Shown one piece after another: positions 19,401-28,192 of a stretch of 64,000 nucleotides of DNA. Both the position numbers and the translations under genes were made by a program. Below the pieces are notes generated by a model. The model was given only the letters and a program-made list of their open reading frames with translations, was not told where the DNA came from and ran no database searches. The stretch's first letter is position 1. Every line of letters begins with the position of its first letter. The DNA comes from Williamsia muralis NBRC 105860 (GTDB lineage: Bacteria; Actinomycetota; Actinomycetes; Mycobacteriales; Mycobacteriaceae), in assembly GCF_001598915.1 (NCBI RefSeq), contig NZ_BDAP01000005.1:186001-250000 (forward strand), in the 5' to 3' direction.

Positions 19401-19958
19401 GAAGTTCTCTTTCCCGAAGATGTCCTGCCACTTGGCGGCGGCTTCGAGCGCTTCACGCTCGTGGCCGAGACGCAGACGCGTCTGAACCTCGCCGGACGGG
19501 CAGCCGGTGGTCGCGATGATGCCCTCGGCGTGAGCCGCGATCAGCTCGGCGTCCATACGTGACCACTTGCCGAGCTGGCCTTCGATGGATGCCAGCGACG
19601 ACAGCTTGAACAGGTTGCGCAGACCGGTGGCGTTCTCGGCCACCATCGTCATGTGGGTGTAGGCACCCGAGCCCGAGACGTCGTCGCTCTTCTGCTCTCG
19701 ATTTCCCCAGAGCACCCGCTTGGTGTTGAAGCGCGACTCCGGCGCGATGTAGGCCTCGATACCGATGATGGGCTTGACCCCCATGTCGGTGGCGACGTTG
19801 TAGAACTCGCTGCCGCCGAACATGTTTCCGTGGTCGGTCATGCCGATCGCGGACATCTCCAACCTCGTGGCCTCGGCGATCATCGGTTTGACCTTCGCCG
19901 CCCCGTCAAGCATCGAGTACTCAGTGTGGTTATGCAGATGCACAAACGAATCCGACAC
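16410..19958 (-). CDS. dnaE1: DNA polymerase III alpha subunit (replicative)
   Basis: This is the replicative polymerase (1182 aa, near the usual actinobacterial DnaE1 length). I chose GTG 19958, with GAGAGGC about 6 nt upstream, giving the N-terminus [20 protein letters not shown]; the frame stays open to 20024 but that extension is unlike homologues. The PHP proofreading domain comes first ([17 protein letters not shown]), then the polymerase domain with the active-site acidic cluster [11 protein letters not shown], followed by helix-hairpin-helix and an OB domain near the C-terminus ([20 protein letters not shown]). Context matches M. tuberculosis Rv1547. Confidence 0.95.
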   Translation of the reverse strand: MSDSFVHLHNHTEYSMLDGAAKVKPMIAEATRLEMSAIGMTDHGNMFGGSEFYNVATDMGVKPIIGIEAYIAPESRFNTKRVLWGNREQKSDDVSGSGAYTHMTMVAENATGLRNLFKLSSLASIEGQLGKWSRMDAELIAAHAEGIIATTGCPSGEVQTRLRLGHEREALEAAAKWQDIFGKENFFLELMEHGLEIEGRVRDGLLEIGRKLGIPPLVTNDCHYVTKGHAASHEALLCVQTGKTLSDPTRFKFDGDGYYLKSAAEMRELWDKEVPGACDNTLLIGERVQSYAEVFEHRDRMPVFPVPEGETQQTWLRKEVAQGLKTRRFPDREVPQEYLERANYELDVIIQMGFPAYFLVVGDLIRHANEVGIRVGPGRGSAAGSLVAWALGITNIDPIPYGLLFERFLNPERVSMPDIDIDFDDRRRGDMVRYATERWGSDKVAQVITFGTIKTKAAIKDSARVQFGQPGYAIADRITKALPPPIMAKDISIAGITDPTHDRYKEASEVRQLIETDPDVKKIYDTALGLEGLIRNAGVHACAVIMSSEPLTEAIPVWKRPQDGAIITGWDYPSCEAIGLLKMDFLGLRNLTVIGDAIDNLKLNRNMDLDLDSLPLDDPKTYELLARGDTLGVFQLDGGPMRELLKRMQPTGFGDIVAVLALYRPGPMGMNAHNDYADRKNNRQPVSPIHPELEDPLKEILADTYGLIVYQEQIMQIAQKVAGYSLGQADLLRRAMGKKKLSELEKAYAGFRQGMLDNGFSEAAIKALWDTILPFAGYAFNKSHAAGYGLVSFWTAYLKANYPAEYMAGLLTSVADDKDKAAIYLADCRRLGITVLPPDVNHSQQNFAAVGDDIRFGLAAVRNVGTGVVASILAAREEKSNFSSFSDYLAKINVTACNKKVTESLIKAGAFDSLGHARKGLFLVHADAVDAVLGTKKAEAVGQFDLFGDAGGDGGAMTDDAFAVKVPDEEWDTKHKLALEREMLGLYVSGHPLNGVEHVISAQTDTSISSLLEGNVKDGAQIVIGGIISAVTRRVNKKGESYAVVQIEDMVGGVEVYFFPRAYQAYGMDIASDAVVLVKARVNLRDDSMMISANDLAVPDLSHVGVGKPISLTMPTRLCTADRVSALKQVLVRHPGTADVHVRLISGDKATTLKLDDQLRVNPTSALMGDLKALLGPSCLAT

Positions 19959-20114
19959 GCGTCGCCTCTCATTTCGAACTCTCGAGCGCCTGCGCCGGCC
20001 ACCGGAGACGGGGCCGTGACGCAAGGTCTTCAGTCTAGGCGGGGGTACCGACGCCGGCGGGCAGGCGCGTCCGACGCCTCCCGGAGTGGTGACGCATGGT
20101 GCTGATGTGACAAC

Positions 20115-21362
20115 TCAGGCCACCAGCAGGATGGCGATCAGTATCGCGATCGCCACCACCACCAGTCCCACGAGCAGCGCGATCATCACCGCATTGGAAC
20201 CCGACGGCGCACCGGTGTTGTGTCCGGCAGTGCCCTGGCCTGACTGCGGATGCACGGACCTCCCATGAGCCGTAGGGGCCGGGGTGTGCTGAAATCCCTG
20301 ACCGTACTGCTGGGAGACCAGATGCTGCGGGGGCGGCGACGGCTGAAATCGCTGGTGGGTCGGGGGCGTTCCGGCGTCAGGACGTGCGACGGGCATCGGC
20401 GGTGGCGTGGAGGTGACGGGTCGGCGTGGCGCCTGGGCCGGGTACCCGACGGGCCCCTTTGCCTGCCGCAACGCGGACTGCAACGCATCGGTGAACTGGC
20501 GGCAGTTCGCGAATCGGTCATCGGCTTCCTTGGCCATGGCCTTCGCGATCACCGAGTCCACCGCAGGCGGCACCGACGGAACCAGTTCCGAGAGCTTGGG
20601 GACCGGCTTGCTCAGATGACCGCTGATCGCATCCGCCGTGCTGTCGCCACGGAAGGGCACCCGGCCTGCGATCAGATGAAAGACGGTGGCGGCCAGCGAG
20701 TACTGGTCGGTGCGCGGATCGACGGGCTGGCCCTTGAGTTGTTCGGGTGAGGCGTACGACAGTGTCGCGAGGACGGTGCCCACCACGGTCAGCGACTCCG
20801 TTTCATTTGCTGCCTTCGCCACACCGAAATCCGTGAGCAGCACGCGCTGCTCGTCATCCTGGAGCGAGTAGCGCCGCTCGATCCCGTCGCCGTATTCGTC
20901 GCTCTCCACCTCCGAGAGGAGGATGTTGGCCGGTTTGATGTCCCTGTGCAGCAAACCCTTGCGGTGCGCGTAGTCGAGTCCTCTGGCGATCTCACCGGCG
21001 ATCCGCACCACGCGCTCAGGGGGCAGACCGACGTCCGAACCGGCCTTCTCCTGTGCTCGATGCAGTTCCTGCGCGCAGTCGGTGCCGGGGACGTACTGCA
21101 TTGCGATCCACAGCATGCCGTCGTTGCGGCCGCGGTTGTAGATGGTGACGATGTTGGGATGGTCCAGTCCCGCCGCGACTTCGGCCTCGCGCAGGAAGCG
21201 CTTGCGGAACTGTTCGTCGGCGCCGACCTGCTCGCCGAGGACCTTGATGGCATCGCTGCGGGGAAGTTCGGGGTGTTTGGCCAGGTAGACGGCCCCCATG
21301 CCGCCACTACCGAGAGCGCGCTCCACCCGGTACCCCGCTATCCAGGATCCCGGCTGCAACAT
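20115..21362 (-). CDS. Membrane-anchored Ser/Thr protein kinase (PknB-like, no PASTA domains)
   Basis: This is a Hanks-type kinase of 415 aa with the start at ATG 21362, preceded by a strong AGGGGAG site; an earlier in-frame ATG at 21416 lacks one. Motifs seen are the glycine loop GSGGMGAVY, catalytic lysine DAIKVL, HRDIKPANI, DFGVAKA and YASPEQLKG. The kinase domain (about 10-275) is followed by a Pro/Gln-rich linker (about 285-375) and one C-terminal membrane segment (NAVMIALLVGLVVVAIAILI) with almost nothing outside, so it has no external sensor. It sits between dnaE1 and an exported protein gene. Confidence 0.92.
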   Translation of the reverse strand: MLQPGSWIAGYRVERALGSGGMGAVYLAKHPELPRSDAIKVLGEQVGADEQFRKRFLREAEVAAGLDHPNIVTIYNRGRNDGMLWIAMQYVPGTDCAQELHRAQEKAGSDVGLPPERVVRIAGEIARGLDYAHRKGLLHRDIKPANILLSEVESDEYGDGIERRYSLQDDEQRVLLTDFGVAKAANETESLTVVGTVLATLSYASPEQLKGQPVDPRTDQYSLAATVFHLIAGRVPFRGDSTADAISGHLSKPVPKLSELVPSVPPAVDSVIAKAMAKEADDRFANCRQFTDALQSALRQAKGPVGYPAQAPRRPVTSTPPPMPVARPDAGTPPTHQRFQPSPPPQHLVSQQYGQGFQHTPAPTAHGRSVHPQSGQGTAGHNTGAPSGSNAVMIALLVGLVVVAIAILIAILLVA

Positions 21363-21424
21363 GATCTCCCCTAACCGGCCTCCGTCCGCGGGAGGGCCGT
21401 CTTCGGAAGACACCATATAACGAC

Positions 21425-22102
21425 CTAGGCGGCCGGGACCTCGCCATCGTCGGGCCCCGGACCGACCACCGTGGTGACCGAGGGCAGCAGCGGGATGACG
21501 GTGAACAAGCCGGCGAGCGCATCAGGGGGCAGTGCCTGGACCGCGCGGACACCCGGTTCCCCGGCGATCGATCGGAGTTGCCCGAGATCTGCCCGCACGA
21601 CGATTCCGATCAGGCATGAGCAGCTCGCCTGCAGCCGTCGGGCCGCGACCTCGTTCACCTGCTCGGCCCGCGGCGTACCGGGTGTCCGACTCATCACGGC
21701 CTGAGCGCCCACCTGCACCGACGCGGCGAACGACTCGCTGGTGTTGCCGGTCGGCACCACCACGGTGGGCGTCTGCACGCGATCGATCGGCACGTTGAAG
21801 ATGTTCTGCGACAGCATGACCCGTGGCCTGGAACCGACCAGATCCCACGCTGCACCGACACTCACCGGCGCCGACAACGACACCAGGGCCCAGCGTGCCG
21901 AGTCCGGTGAGGTCGTCGCTTCGAGCGAGCGCGTGGCCCGAGCGATGTAGTCCGGCACCTGCTCGCCGTTTTCCGGACCCAAGATGTCGGTGGTGACGGG
22001 GGCGGTCGGCGCAGGGTTGAGCCGCCCGACCACATAGAGGCCTCCGACGACGAACACCAGGACGGCGACCGCCACGACGGTGGTGCGAGCTGCGACCTTC
22101 AC
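21425..22102 (-). CDS. Conserved hypothetical exported or membrane-anchored protein
   Basis: This protein (225 aa, GTG start) has an N-terminal signal anchor at residues 6-26 (TVVAVAVLVFVVGGLYVVG) and a mostly extracytoplasmic domain of about 190 residues with Val/Ala/Pro-rich composition. A CSC pair is present near residue 165 (LQASCSCLIG). I do not recognise a domain. It begins 3 nt after rluD and ends 62 bp before the kinase gene on the same strand, so it may be co-expressed with the kinase and could be a partner or substrate (inference). Confidence 0.75.
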   Translation of the reverse strand: MKVAARTTVVAVAVLVFVVGGLYVVGRLNPAPTAPVTTDILGPENGEQVPDYIARATRSLEATTSPDSARWALVSLSAPVSVGAAWDLVGSRPRVMLSQNIFNVPIDRVQTPTVVVPTGNTSESFAASVQVGAQAVMSRTPGTPRAEQVNEVAARRLQASCSCLIGIVVRADLGQLRSIAGEPGVRAVQALPPDALAGLFTVIPLLPSVTTVVGPGPDDGEVPAA

Positions 22103-22105
22103 CTG

Positions 22106-23032
22106 CTAGCCGGCACGCAATTCATCAAGCGCATGCTGCAGGTCGTCGGGGTATGGGCTGGTGAACTCCACGAGACGACCGTCGGAGGGGTGGGCGAACG
22201 ACAATGCGCGGGCGTGCAGCCACTGGCGCTCCAGCCCCAGCCGTTTGGCCAGTACCGGATCAGCACCGTAGGTGAGGTCGCCGCAGCACGGATGATGAAG
22301 AGCCGAGAAGTGCACTCTGATCTGGTGCGTCCTCCCCGTTTCCAGATGAACGTCGAGAAGGCTTGCCGCGCGGAACATCTCGATGGTGTCGTAGTGGGTG
22401 ATGCTGGGCTTGCCCGCCGCGGACACCGTGAACTTCCAGTCATTGCCGCGACTGCGACCGATCGGGGCGTCGATGGTGCCGGTGGGCGGGTCCGGATGAC
22501 CTTGCACCACAGCGTGATAGCGCTTGTCCACAGTTCGCTGCTTGAACGCCCGTTTGAGCAGTGTGTAAGCCCGTTCCGACGTGGCGACGACCATTACCCC
22601 CGAGGTCCCGACGTCGAGGCGGTGCACAATGCCCTGCCGTTCGTGCGACCCGGATGTGGAGATCCGGAAACCCGCGGCAGCCAGTCCACCGATCACCGTA
22701 GGTCCGGTCCATCCCACCGACGCGTGTGCCGCGACGCCGACCGGTTTGTCGACCACCACGATGTCGTCGTCGGAATAGATGATCTCCATGCCCTCGACCG
22801 GCTGGGCCTCGATGGTGAGCACGCGGGCCGGCGCCGGTAACAGCACCTCGAGCCATTGACCGCCGACAAGCTTGTGGGACTTGCCGACCGGCGAACCGTC
22901 GACGCTGATGTCCCCGTCGTCGGCGAGCTGAGCCGCCACCGTCCTCGACAATCCGAGCATGCGGGCAACGCCCGCGTCGGTGCGCATTCCGTCGATCCCG
23001 TCCGGGATCGGCATCGACCGTGATTCACGCAT
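22106..23032 (-). CDS. rluD: 23S rRNA pseudouridine synthase, RluA/RluD family
   Basis: This enzyme isomerises uridines in 23S rRNA to pseudouridine. The start at ATG 23032 overlaps the lspA stop by 8 nt (308 aa). An S4 RNA-binding domain occupies about residues 15-75 ([20 protein letters not shown]), then the catalytic domain with D140 in [12 protein letters not shown], and [13 protein letters not shown] further on. The lspA-rluD pairing is the standard order in bacteria and matches Rv1539-Rv1540. Target positions are inferred from the family only. Confidence 0.93.
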   Translation of the reverse strand: MRESRSMPIPDGIDGMRTDAGVARMLGLSRTVAAQLADDGDISVDGSPVGKSHKLVGGQWLEVLLPAPARVLTIEAQPVEGMEIIYSDDDIVVVDKPVGVAAHASVGWTGPTVIGGLAAAGFRISTSGSHERQGIVHRLDVGTSGVMVVATSERAYTLLKRAFKQRTVDKRYHAVVQGHPDPPTGTIDAPIGRSRGNDWKFTVSAAGKPSITHYDTIEMFRAASLLDVHLETGRTHQIRVHFSALHHPCCGDLTYGADPVLAKRLGLERQWLHARALSFAHPSDGRLVEFTSPYPDDLQHALDELRAG

Positions 23033-23726
23033 CGGGTGCCTGACGGTCGCTCTGCGTCGAGCCGGTCGCGGTGTCGGAGTCGGTCCGGGCAGGGTCGTCG
23101 GCGTCTTTTGCTCCACCCGAACGCGTTCCGTCGAACTCGAATCCGAACAGGGTGAGCACCACAAGACCGATCGCGCCGCACACCACGGCGGAGTCGGCGA
23201 CGTTGAACACGGGCCACCAGCCCACCGACATGAAGTCGACCACATGGCCGCGCAGCGGGCCTGGGGCCCGGAAGATGCGGTCGATCAGGTTACCGAGAGC
23301 ACCGCCGAGCACAAGACCGAGACCGAGCGCCCACCAGATCGAGCCGAGCCGATGGCTGTAGCGGATGATGCCCGCGACCACGGCGAGCGCGATCAGCGTG
23401 AGGATCCACGTATAGCCGGTGGCCATCGAGAATGCGGCGCCGCTGTTCCGTACGAGCTTGAAGGTGACGGTGTCGCCGATGATCTCCACCGGGTCGCCGG
23501 GTTCGATCAGGGCGACCGCGACGATCTTGGTGATCAGGTCGGCAATAAGCACGGTGACCGCCACGACCAAGAGGATCAGCCACATCCTGGGACGGGTGGG
23601 GTTGCCCGACGTGCTGTCGGCCGGGTTGCCCGACGTGCTGTCGGCCGGGTTGTCCGCCGGGGAGGGCGTGGGCTCGTTCGACGGCCGGGGTTCGCTCGAC
23701 GGTCTGGACCCTTTCTCGCTTGTCAC
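23025..23726 (-). CDS. lspA: Lipoprotein signal peptidase II with repetitive N-terminal extension
   Basis: LspA cleaves prolipoproteins before the lipid-modified Cys. The start is taken as GTG 23726 (233 aa). Four membrane segments follow a 47-residue Ser/Pro/Asn-rich cytoplasmic extension that has a tandem NPADSTSG repeat (about 26-41). Catalytic aspartates lie in NSGAAFS...HVVDFM and [12 protein letters not shown] typical LspA is about 165-200 aa, so the N-terminal and C-terminal ([20 protein letters not shown]) tails are extra. It is co-transcribed with rluD and lies head-to-head with a lipoprotein gene. Confidence 0.93.
   Translation of the reverse strand: MTSEKGSRPSSEPRPSNEPTPSPADNPADSTSGNPADSTSGNPTRPRMWLILLVVAVTVLIADLITKIVAVALIEPGDPVEIIGDTVTFKLVRNSGAAFSMATGYTWILTLIALAVVAGIIRYSHRLGSIWWALGLGLVLGGALGNLIDRIFRAPGPLRGHVVDFMSVGWWPVFNVADSAVVCGAIGLVVLTLFGFEFDGTRSGGAKDADDPARTDSDTATGSTQSDRQAPDA
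23599..23646. repeat. Two tandem 24-bp repeats inside lspA
   Basis: Two identical 24-bp units (23599-23622 and 23623-23646) with a partial third encode the NPADSTSG repeat in the LspA N-terminal extension. Being in frame and a multiple of 3, copy number could vary without a frameshift. Confidence 0.85.
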
Positions 23727-23765
23727 CTGTCCATCATCCACGACCCGGTCGATACGCTGGCTGCC

Positions 23766-24749
23766 GTGTCCCATCCCGCTCTGGCCCGCGCCACCTCCGG
23801 CCCCCTGTCGTCCCGTCTGCTCAGCACGCCGGTTGTGATCTCCGCGGTGACGATTGTGGCGATCGGGCTCGCCGGTTGCGGTTCCGATGACGAACCGCCG
23901 CCTCCGCCGCCGTCGGGGTGCGCCACCGATTCGACGGCGGGTTCCAGCTCTGCGGCGCTCTTGCCGGTGCCTCCGGCGAAGGTCACGGTGGAGACGAACG
24001 GCGCCGAGCCCAGGTCGGTGCCGGTCGCGGGATTCGATCGCGGGACCGCGCAGTCGGCGAAGTTGGTCACCACGTCCACGTTTGCTTCTGCGACCGGGCA
24101 GCAGGATGCCGACTCGGGCGCGACCACGGTCGATCTGCCGATGACGGTCAGGGTCAACTGCACGGACGCAACAGACATCGATCTCCGGATCGGAGATGCG
24201 GGTTCCCCCGACACTGCCCTGGACCAGGCGCTCGAGGCCCAGAACGGCTCGCGCGCGGGCATGAGCATCGGGCCCGGTGTGGCGCCCATCTCCCTGCGGA
24301 TATTGCCGACCGAGAAAGCCGACGACAGTGCCCGCCAGGCCGTCGAAGAAGCGCTGGTCGCGACGCTGCAGCGGTCTGTGACCCTGCCGACCGAGCCGAT
24401 CGGGGTCGGGGCGCGCTGGCAGGCCGTTCGGACGGTGAACGCCGGGGCGACGGTGCGTCAGACGATCACCGCCACTCTCACCGCCCACGAGGGCGAGCGG
24501 CTGACCATCGACTACAGCATCGACGAGTCGCCCACCGACTCTGCGTTTCGGCTCCCCGACGGTGGGGTGTTGACCATCGACGCCTACTCGATGACGGGGG
24601 CCGGTTCAGTGGTGATCGACCTGGCCAGGGGCGTGCCGATTTCGGGCCAGCTGAAGATCTCTGGTGGCCGGACCCTCGTCGGTGCCGAGGGAGCACAACC
24701 GTTCAGTCAGCTGCTCGGCTTCGATTCGGCGTGGTCGCCGGCCAACTGA
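23766..24749 (+). CDS. Putative lipoprotein, conserved hypothetical (DUF6263-like)
   Basis: This is a secreted lipoprotein of 327 aa starting at GTG 23766. The signal peptide ends in IGLAGC, a good lipobox, followed by an acidic/proline-rich spacer ([10 protein letters not shown]). The mature domain has beta-rich repeats with the phrase [20 protein letters not shown], resembling actinobacterial DUF6263 proteins as I remember them; this is tentative. It is divergent from lspA (39 bp between starts), the enzyme that would process it. Function is unknown. Confidence 0.78.
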   Translation: MSHPALARATSGPLSSRLLSTPVVISAVTIVAIGLAGCGSDDEPPPPPPSGCATDSTAGSSSAALLPVPPAKVTVETNGAEPRSVPVAGFDRGTAQSAKLVTTSTFASATGQQDADSGATTVDLPMTVRVNCTDATDIDLRIGDAGSPDTALDQALEAQNGSRAGMSIGPGVAPISLRILPTEKADDSARQAVEEALVATLQRSVTLPTEPIGVGARWQAVRTVNAGATVRQTITATLTAHEGERLTIDYSIDESPTDSAFRLPDGGVLTIDAYSMTGAGSVVIDLARGVPISGQLKISGGRTLVGAEGAQPFSQLLGFDSAWSPAN

Positions 24750-24762
24750 CGTCCACACGAAA

Positions 24763-24796
24763 AAGCGCCGCAGACGACATGTCGTCTGCGGCGCTT
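24763..24796. terminator. Strong bidirectional terminator hairpin
   Basis: There is a perfect inverted repeat with 16-bp arms around an AT centre (arms 24763-24778 and 24781-24796, core AGCGCCGCAGACGAC). It separates the convergent lipoprotein genes. On the minus strand the stem is followed by five T residues, so it looks like a classic intrinsic terminator for the leftward gene, and it may also stop rightward transcription. Confidence 0.85.
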
Positions 24797-24814
24797 CTGG
24801 TTCTGATGTGGGTG

Positions 24815-25351
24815 TCAGCTAGTTGCTGGGCACATCGGGCTCTTCTCGTTGGCTCCGCTGAGCAGCAGGCACACCGTCGTCTTCGACAGCTTCCAACGTC
24901 CCTCGTTATAGGCGATCAGCGCCTCGACCTGCGTCTGCGGCTGGTCGGGGAAGTTGATCTTGACGTTGGCCTTGGCCTGGTTGGCTCCGGCGGGACGCAC
25001 GGGAGCGACGATCTCGTAGGTGACGTCGGGGTTGGCCTTCATACCCGCGATCAGCTTGTCGAAGATCTCCGGATCCGCATCCGACCCCTCGACCAGTTCG
25101 GTCTTCTCCGTATTCGGGATTTTGGGATCGAGTGCGGTTTCCAGCATGGTGTTGAGCGCGGCGGCCGTCGGCGGCTTCTTGGGGTCGGTGAGGTCGCCGG
25201 GGCTGGTGGACCCGCTCGGTCCGGCATCCGTGGTGGTGGAGGTCGTCGTGGTGGTGGTGGGGTCGTCACTACCGCCGTCGTCTGAACAGGCAGCGATGGA
25301 AACAAAGGCGCATAGTGCGACGCCGGCGGTCACGAACTTGCGAAGCTTCAA
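24815..25351 (-). CDS. Lipoprotein with MTB12/CFP2-like C-terminal domain
   Basis: This is a putative lipoprotein of 178 aa. The signal peptide MKLRKFVTAGVALCAFVSIA leads to the lipobox SIAAC, followed by a long Thr-rich linker (TTTTTTSTTTDAG). The C-terminal domain (about 58-178) with PNTEKTELVEGSDADPEIFD and LIAYNEGRWKLSKTTVC resembles the low-molecular-weight antigen MTB12 fold of mycobacteria and NTF2-like exported domains (from memory, not searched). It ends at a strong terminator. Function is unknown. Confidence 0.8.
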   Translation of the reverse strand: MKLRKFVTAGVALCAFVSIAACSDDGGSDDPTTTTTTSTTTDAGPSGSTSPGDLTDPKKPPTAAALNTMLETALDPKIPNTEKTELVEGSDADPEIFDKLIAGMKANPDVTYEIVAPVRPAGANQAKANVKINFPDQPQTQVEALIAYNEGRWKLSKTTVCLLLSGANEKSPMCPATS

Positions 25352-25498
25352 AATCCGTCCTTACTCATTGTCACCGCTACCACCGAAATGGAGGCAGTGA
25401 GAACTAGTCGGTCGGCCGCTTGGGCCGTCGGTCCTGCCCCACTATGCCAAAAACATGTCGAGTTGACGCATAGCGGTGAAGCCGTCAAAGCTGGCGGC

Positions 25499-26431
25499 GT
25501 GGTCAGAACACAACCTCTGGTGTCGATTCTCACCACTGGTGGCACCATCGCCAGTCGCCGATTCGCCGATGGCGCGCGTCCGGCGCTGGCAGCTGAAGAG
25601 CTGGTGGCGGGCAGTGCCGAAGCCGGCGTCGAGCTTCGGACCCGCGAGGTGCTCCACCTCGATTCCTCGTCTCTGTTGCCGGAGGACCTCGACGCGGCGC
25701 GGTCGGCGGTGGTGGCCGAGCTCGAGGATCCATCGGTGACGGGCGTGGTGCTGACCCACGGCACCGACACCATGGAGGAGACGGCGATGCTCATCGATCT
25801 GATGCACGCCGACCCCCGGCCGGTGATCATGACCGGCGCCCAGCGTCCGGCAGATTCACCAGACGCCGATGGTCCCGCGAATCTATCTGCTGCCATCGCT
25901 GCGGCGGTCGATCCCTTGTCTCGCGGCCGCGGGGTTCTCATCGCGATGGGTGGCACGCTGGTACCGGCTCGTGGCACCGCCAAGTTCGACAGTGCTGCCG
26001 ATGCACCTTTTGCCACCGTGCGCGCCGATCTCCCGCGGCCTCTGCTTACGCCGACTTCCATCGCCGGCACGCGGGTGGACATCGTGATGTTGTATCCCGG
26101 CGTCGACCCCTCGATCATTGGTTGGTGCGCGGGCGCGGGCGCGTCGGGAATCGTGTTGGTAGCCACGGGTTCCGGTAACACGCACCCTCGGGTGGTGGAT
26201 GCGGTGGCCGACGCCATCGGCCGTGGCGTTGTGGTGGTCGTGTGTTCCCGGGTTCCGCGGGGAGAGATCGTCGCGACATATGGCGGCGGTGGCGGCGCTG
26301 TTGATCTGGCCGCCCGTGGTGCGATCATCTCGCCGTGGTTGCGGGGGCCCCAGGCGCGAATGGCGTTGCAGGCGTTGCTCGCCGGTGGCGCAGGGCATGC
26401 CGATGTCGCGGAATTTTTCGCCGCCGAGTAG
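25499..26431 (+). CDS. ansA: L-asparaginase
   Basis: This enzyme hydrolyses L-asparagine to aspartate and ammonia. The nucleophile threonine is T16 in LTTGGTIAS, and the second active-site motif is VLTHGTDTMEE. IMTGAQRPAD and SPDADGPANL are family-typical. I take GTG 25499 as start (310 aa); the frame is open to an ATG at 25388, but that 37-residue extension has no homologue-like content and lies in the promoter region. There is no signal peptide, so it is cytosolic. It lies between lipoprotein and HNH genes, and ansA-lspA proximity matches Rv1538c-Rv1539. Confidence 0.92.
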   Translation: MVRTQPLVSILTTGGTIASRRFADGARPALAAEELVAGSAEAGVELRTREVLHLDSSSLLPEDLDAARSAVVAELEDPSVTGVVLTHGTDTMEETAMLIDLMHADPRPVIMTGAQRPADSPDADGPANLSAAIAAAVDPLSRGRGVLIAMGGTLVPARGTAKFDSAADAPFATVRADLPRPLLTPTSIAGTRVDIVMLYPGVDPSIIGWCAGAGASGIVLVATGSGNTHPRVVDAVADAIGRGVVVVVCSRVPRGEIVATYGGGGGAVDLAARGAIISPWLRGPQARMALQALLAGGAGHADVAEFFAAE

Positions 26432-26494
26432 ACGTCCGGCCCCGGAGCTCGCGCGCCGGTGCCTTATGTGCGCTTGGGCCGCTTACTTCTCGGA

Positions 26495-28057
26495 TCAATT
26501 CGTTGAATCGTCGCAGTCACCCGTGTCGTCACTGTCTGGGTTCACCATCAACTCGGCCCGGTTGTGTTGGAGCTGCATCCGTTCTTCGCGGTCGTCGAGA
26601 GCCGCTTGGCGTTCGGCGATGATGTTTTGCCATGCCGTTTCGATGGTGTGGTCGGTGTGGTGGGCCCGGTTGATGCGTGGTTGTTGGTCCGGGTCGATGT
26701 AGGTGGGTGGGATCCACGCCACCCGGCCCGTATCGGGGCCGTCGGTGACCATCACTGTCTGCCATTGATCTTCGCCGGGCCCGATCATCGCGTGATGCGG
26801 AATGCACGCCGGGGCCAGTTCGTCGATGTCGGTGTGTCCGCCGTCGGCCCAGGCGGTGGTGTGATGGATTTCGGTCCAGGAGATCGGGTTACGGCAGCCT
26901 GGGCTGGTGCAGCCTCGGTCTTTGGCGAACAACGCCATCCGCTGGCCTTGCTGGGCGGTGCGTTTGGCCCGGGCGAAGTACAGGACGTCCGCGGAGTGGT
27001 TGGCGAACACTGCCAACGACCAGTCCGCCCGGGCGGCGAGTTCGAGAGCGTCTTTCACCGGCAGGTCAACACCGGAGGCGGTGTGGGCGATCCCCGCGGC
27101 CTCATCAAGTTGCTGTTTGGTCATCGTGATGATGACCTGCACTGGCAGGCCACGATGGGAGGTACCCAACAGTTTGTACTCGAGGATGGTCTTCAAGATC
27201 GCCTTGAACGCATCGTGCTGACGCTGCGCTCTGCTCCGGGTATCGCGCCCTGCGGCAGCCTCAATCACCTGCGCGTCCACACCAGGGTCGTCAATAGCGC
27301 CGACGGGTGAGTTGGGATCATCCGGGTTGTTCATCCCAGGTGCTGCCCACACGTCCATCACCGTGCGAAACAGTGCCAACGTTGCCGGGTCGAGATGGCC
27401 AGTAATTTTGGCCATCATGTCCAAACCCTGTGCACCGTCAGACAAGCCACGGTTGCGTTTGCGGTCAGCGTCATCGGTCAATGATCCATCCGGATCGACC
27501 CGCGCCAGGACTTCTCGCCCACACACTTCAAGCGCAGTCGGGCCCAGGGTCCGGGCGTTGTCGGTCATCCACGCGTCGACCACGTCATACACTTCCGGTG
27601 CTGATTTGTGCGGGATGCGGTCGCGGACTTTGAGCATCACATCCATGTGCGCCAACCCAATTGTCCCGTCGGCCAGAGCTTCCGCAGCGGCCGGACATTT
27701 CGGGGGCAACGGCTCGCCCTGCATCGACAACAACACACCAGCAGCATCAAGTGCTTTCAACCGCGAGGAGGCATCACCACGAGAGACCCGCAATTCACTC
27801 ATCACAAACCGGTGCAACGTCGAATGACCAGCCTTACGAAACAAGCCCCGATCATTCACCTCCTGCAACCGCCTGAGGCCCTGAAACGACAGTGCCCGAA
27901 CAACTCTCTCGTTCACCCGCACCAACTCAGCAACCTGCACATCATCAACATCAGTTGCTGACGTGGCAGCAATATCAGCCAACACATCCTGTAACTGGCC
28001 ATACTTCGCCACCAACAACGCAACCGGCGGTGGATCCACCGTCACTGAATCACTCAT
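26495..28057 (-). CDS. DUF222/HNH endonuclease-domain protein (13E12 repeat family)
   Basis: This member (520 aa) of the actinobacterial 13E12 family has an N-terminal DUF222 domain (about 15-330) and a C-terminal HNH region (about 395-450). The HNH part reads GCTSPGC, WTEIHHTTAWADGG, then TDIDELAPACIPHH: zinc cysteines and the His pair are kept, but the middle Asn position seems to be Glu (DEL). The start is taken at ATG 28057, with a GGGGGG site; ATGs at 28090 and 28102 are alternatives. A perfect SOS box lies 61 bp upstream, overlapping a predicted -35 region. Role is unknown; nuclease activity is inferred only from the fold. Confidence 0.9.
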   Translation of the reverse strand: MSDSVTVDPPPVALLVAKYGQLQDVLADIAATSATDVDDVQVAELVRVNERVVRALSFQGLRRLQEVNDRGLFRKAGHSTLHRFVMSELRVSRGDASSRLKALDAAGVLLSMQGEPLPPKCPAAAEALADGTIGLAHMDVMLKVRDRIPHKSAPEVYDVVDAWMTDNARTLGPTALEVCGREVLARVDPDGSLTDDADRKRNRGLSDGAQGLDMMAKITGHLDPATLALFRTVMDVWAAPGMNNPDDPNSPVGAIDDPGVDAQVIEAAAGRDTRSRAQRQHDAFKAILKTILEYKLLGTSHRGLPVQVIITMTKQQLDEAAGIAHTASGVDLPVKDALELAARADWSLAVFANHSADVLYFARAKRTAQQGQRMALFAKDRGCTSPGCRNPISWTEIHHTTAWADGGHTDIDELAPACIPHHAMIGPGEDQWQTVMVTDGPDTGRVAWIPPTYIDPDQQPRINRAHHTDHTIETAWQNIIAERQAALDDREERMQLQHNRAELMVNPDSDDTGDCDDSTN

Positions 28058-28092
28058 CGACAAGCCCCCCAGCCCTCGAACCCCTTTCATAA

Positions 28093-28098
28093 AGTCTA
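28093..28098 (-). promoter_or_regulatory. Predicted -10 element of the DUF222/HNH gene
   Basis: TAGACT on the minus strand fits the TANNNT consensus of actinobacterial housekeeping promoters. It lies 20 bp downstream of the SOS box and would give transcripts starting near 28086, leaving a leader of about 29 nt with a G-rich ribosome site before ATG 28057. Confidence 0.5.
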
Positions 28099-28117
28099 CC
28101 AACCGAATTCGACAATG

Positions 28118-28133
28118 TCGAACACCCGTTCGA
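28118..28133. promoter_or_regulatory. LexA-binding site (SOS box), perfect palindrome
   Basis: TCGAACACCCGTTCGA matches the mycobacterial/actinobacterial LexA consensus TCGAAC-N4-GTTCGA at every conserved base. It is 61 bp upstream of the DUF222/HNH start and overlaps the likely -35 region. A second overlapping palindrome TTCGACA-A-TGTCGAA (28108-28122) abuts it. Several 13E12-family genes of M. tuberculosis are known LexA targets, which supports the call. Confidence 0.85.
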
Positions 28134-28192
28134 ACCCATTTCGGCCCCGCACCCGTCGCGGAAGAGAATCAAATGTGTTGGTAGAGGACCAT

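Noticed and set aside
16347-19562. A 1071-codon open frame on the plus strand opposite dnaE1
   Set aside because: It is the antisense shadow of a clear dnaE1 gene in GC-rich DNA; its translation is Arg/Gly/Val/His/Asp-rich with no motif and no ribosome site.
22959-23765. N-terminal extension of the lipoprotein frame at 23766
   Set aside because: It is antisense to lspA and would bury the signal peptide internally; the lipobox requires a start near 23766.
23727-24488. N-terminal extension of lspA on the minus strand (487 codons in total)
   Set aside because: It is antisense to the lipoprotein gene, and composition changes abruptly at the GTG chosen as start. The LspA family has no such domain.
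25348-26328. 326-codon minus-strand frame opposite ansA
   Set aside because: Ser/Thr/Ala/Arg-rich shadow of a well-supported asparaginase.
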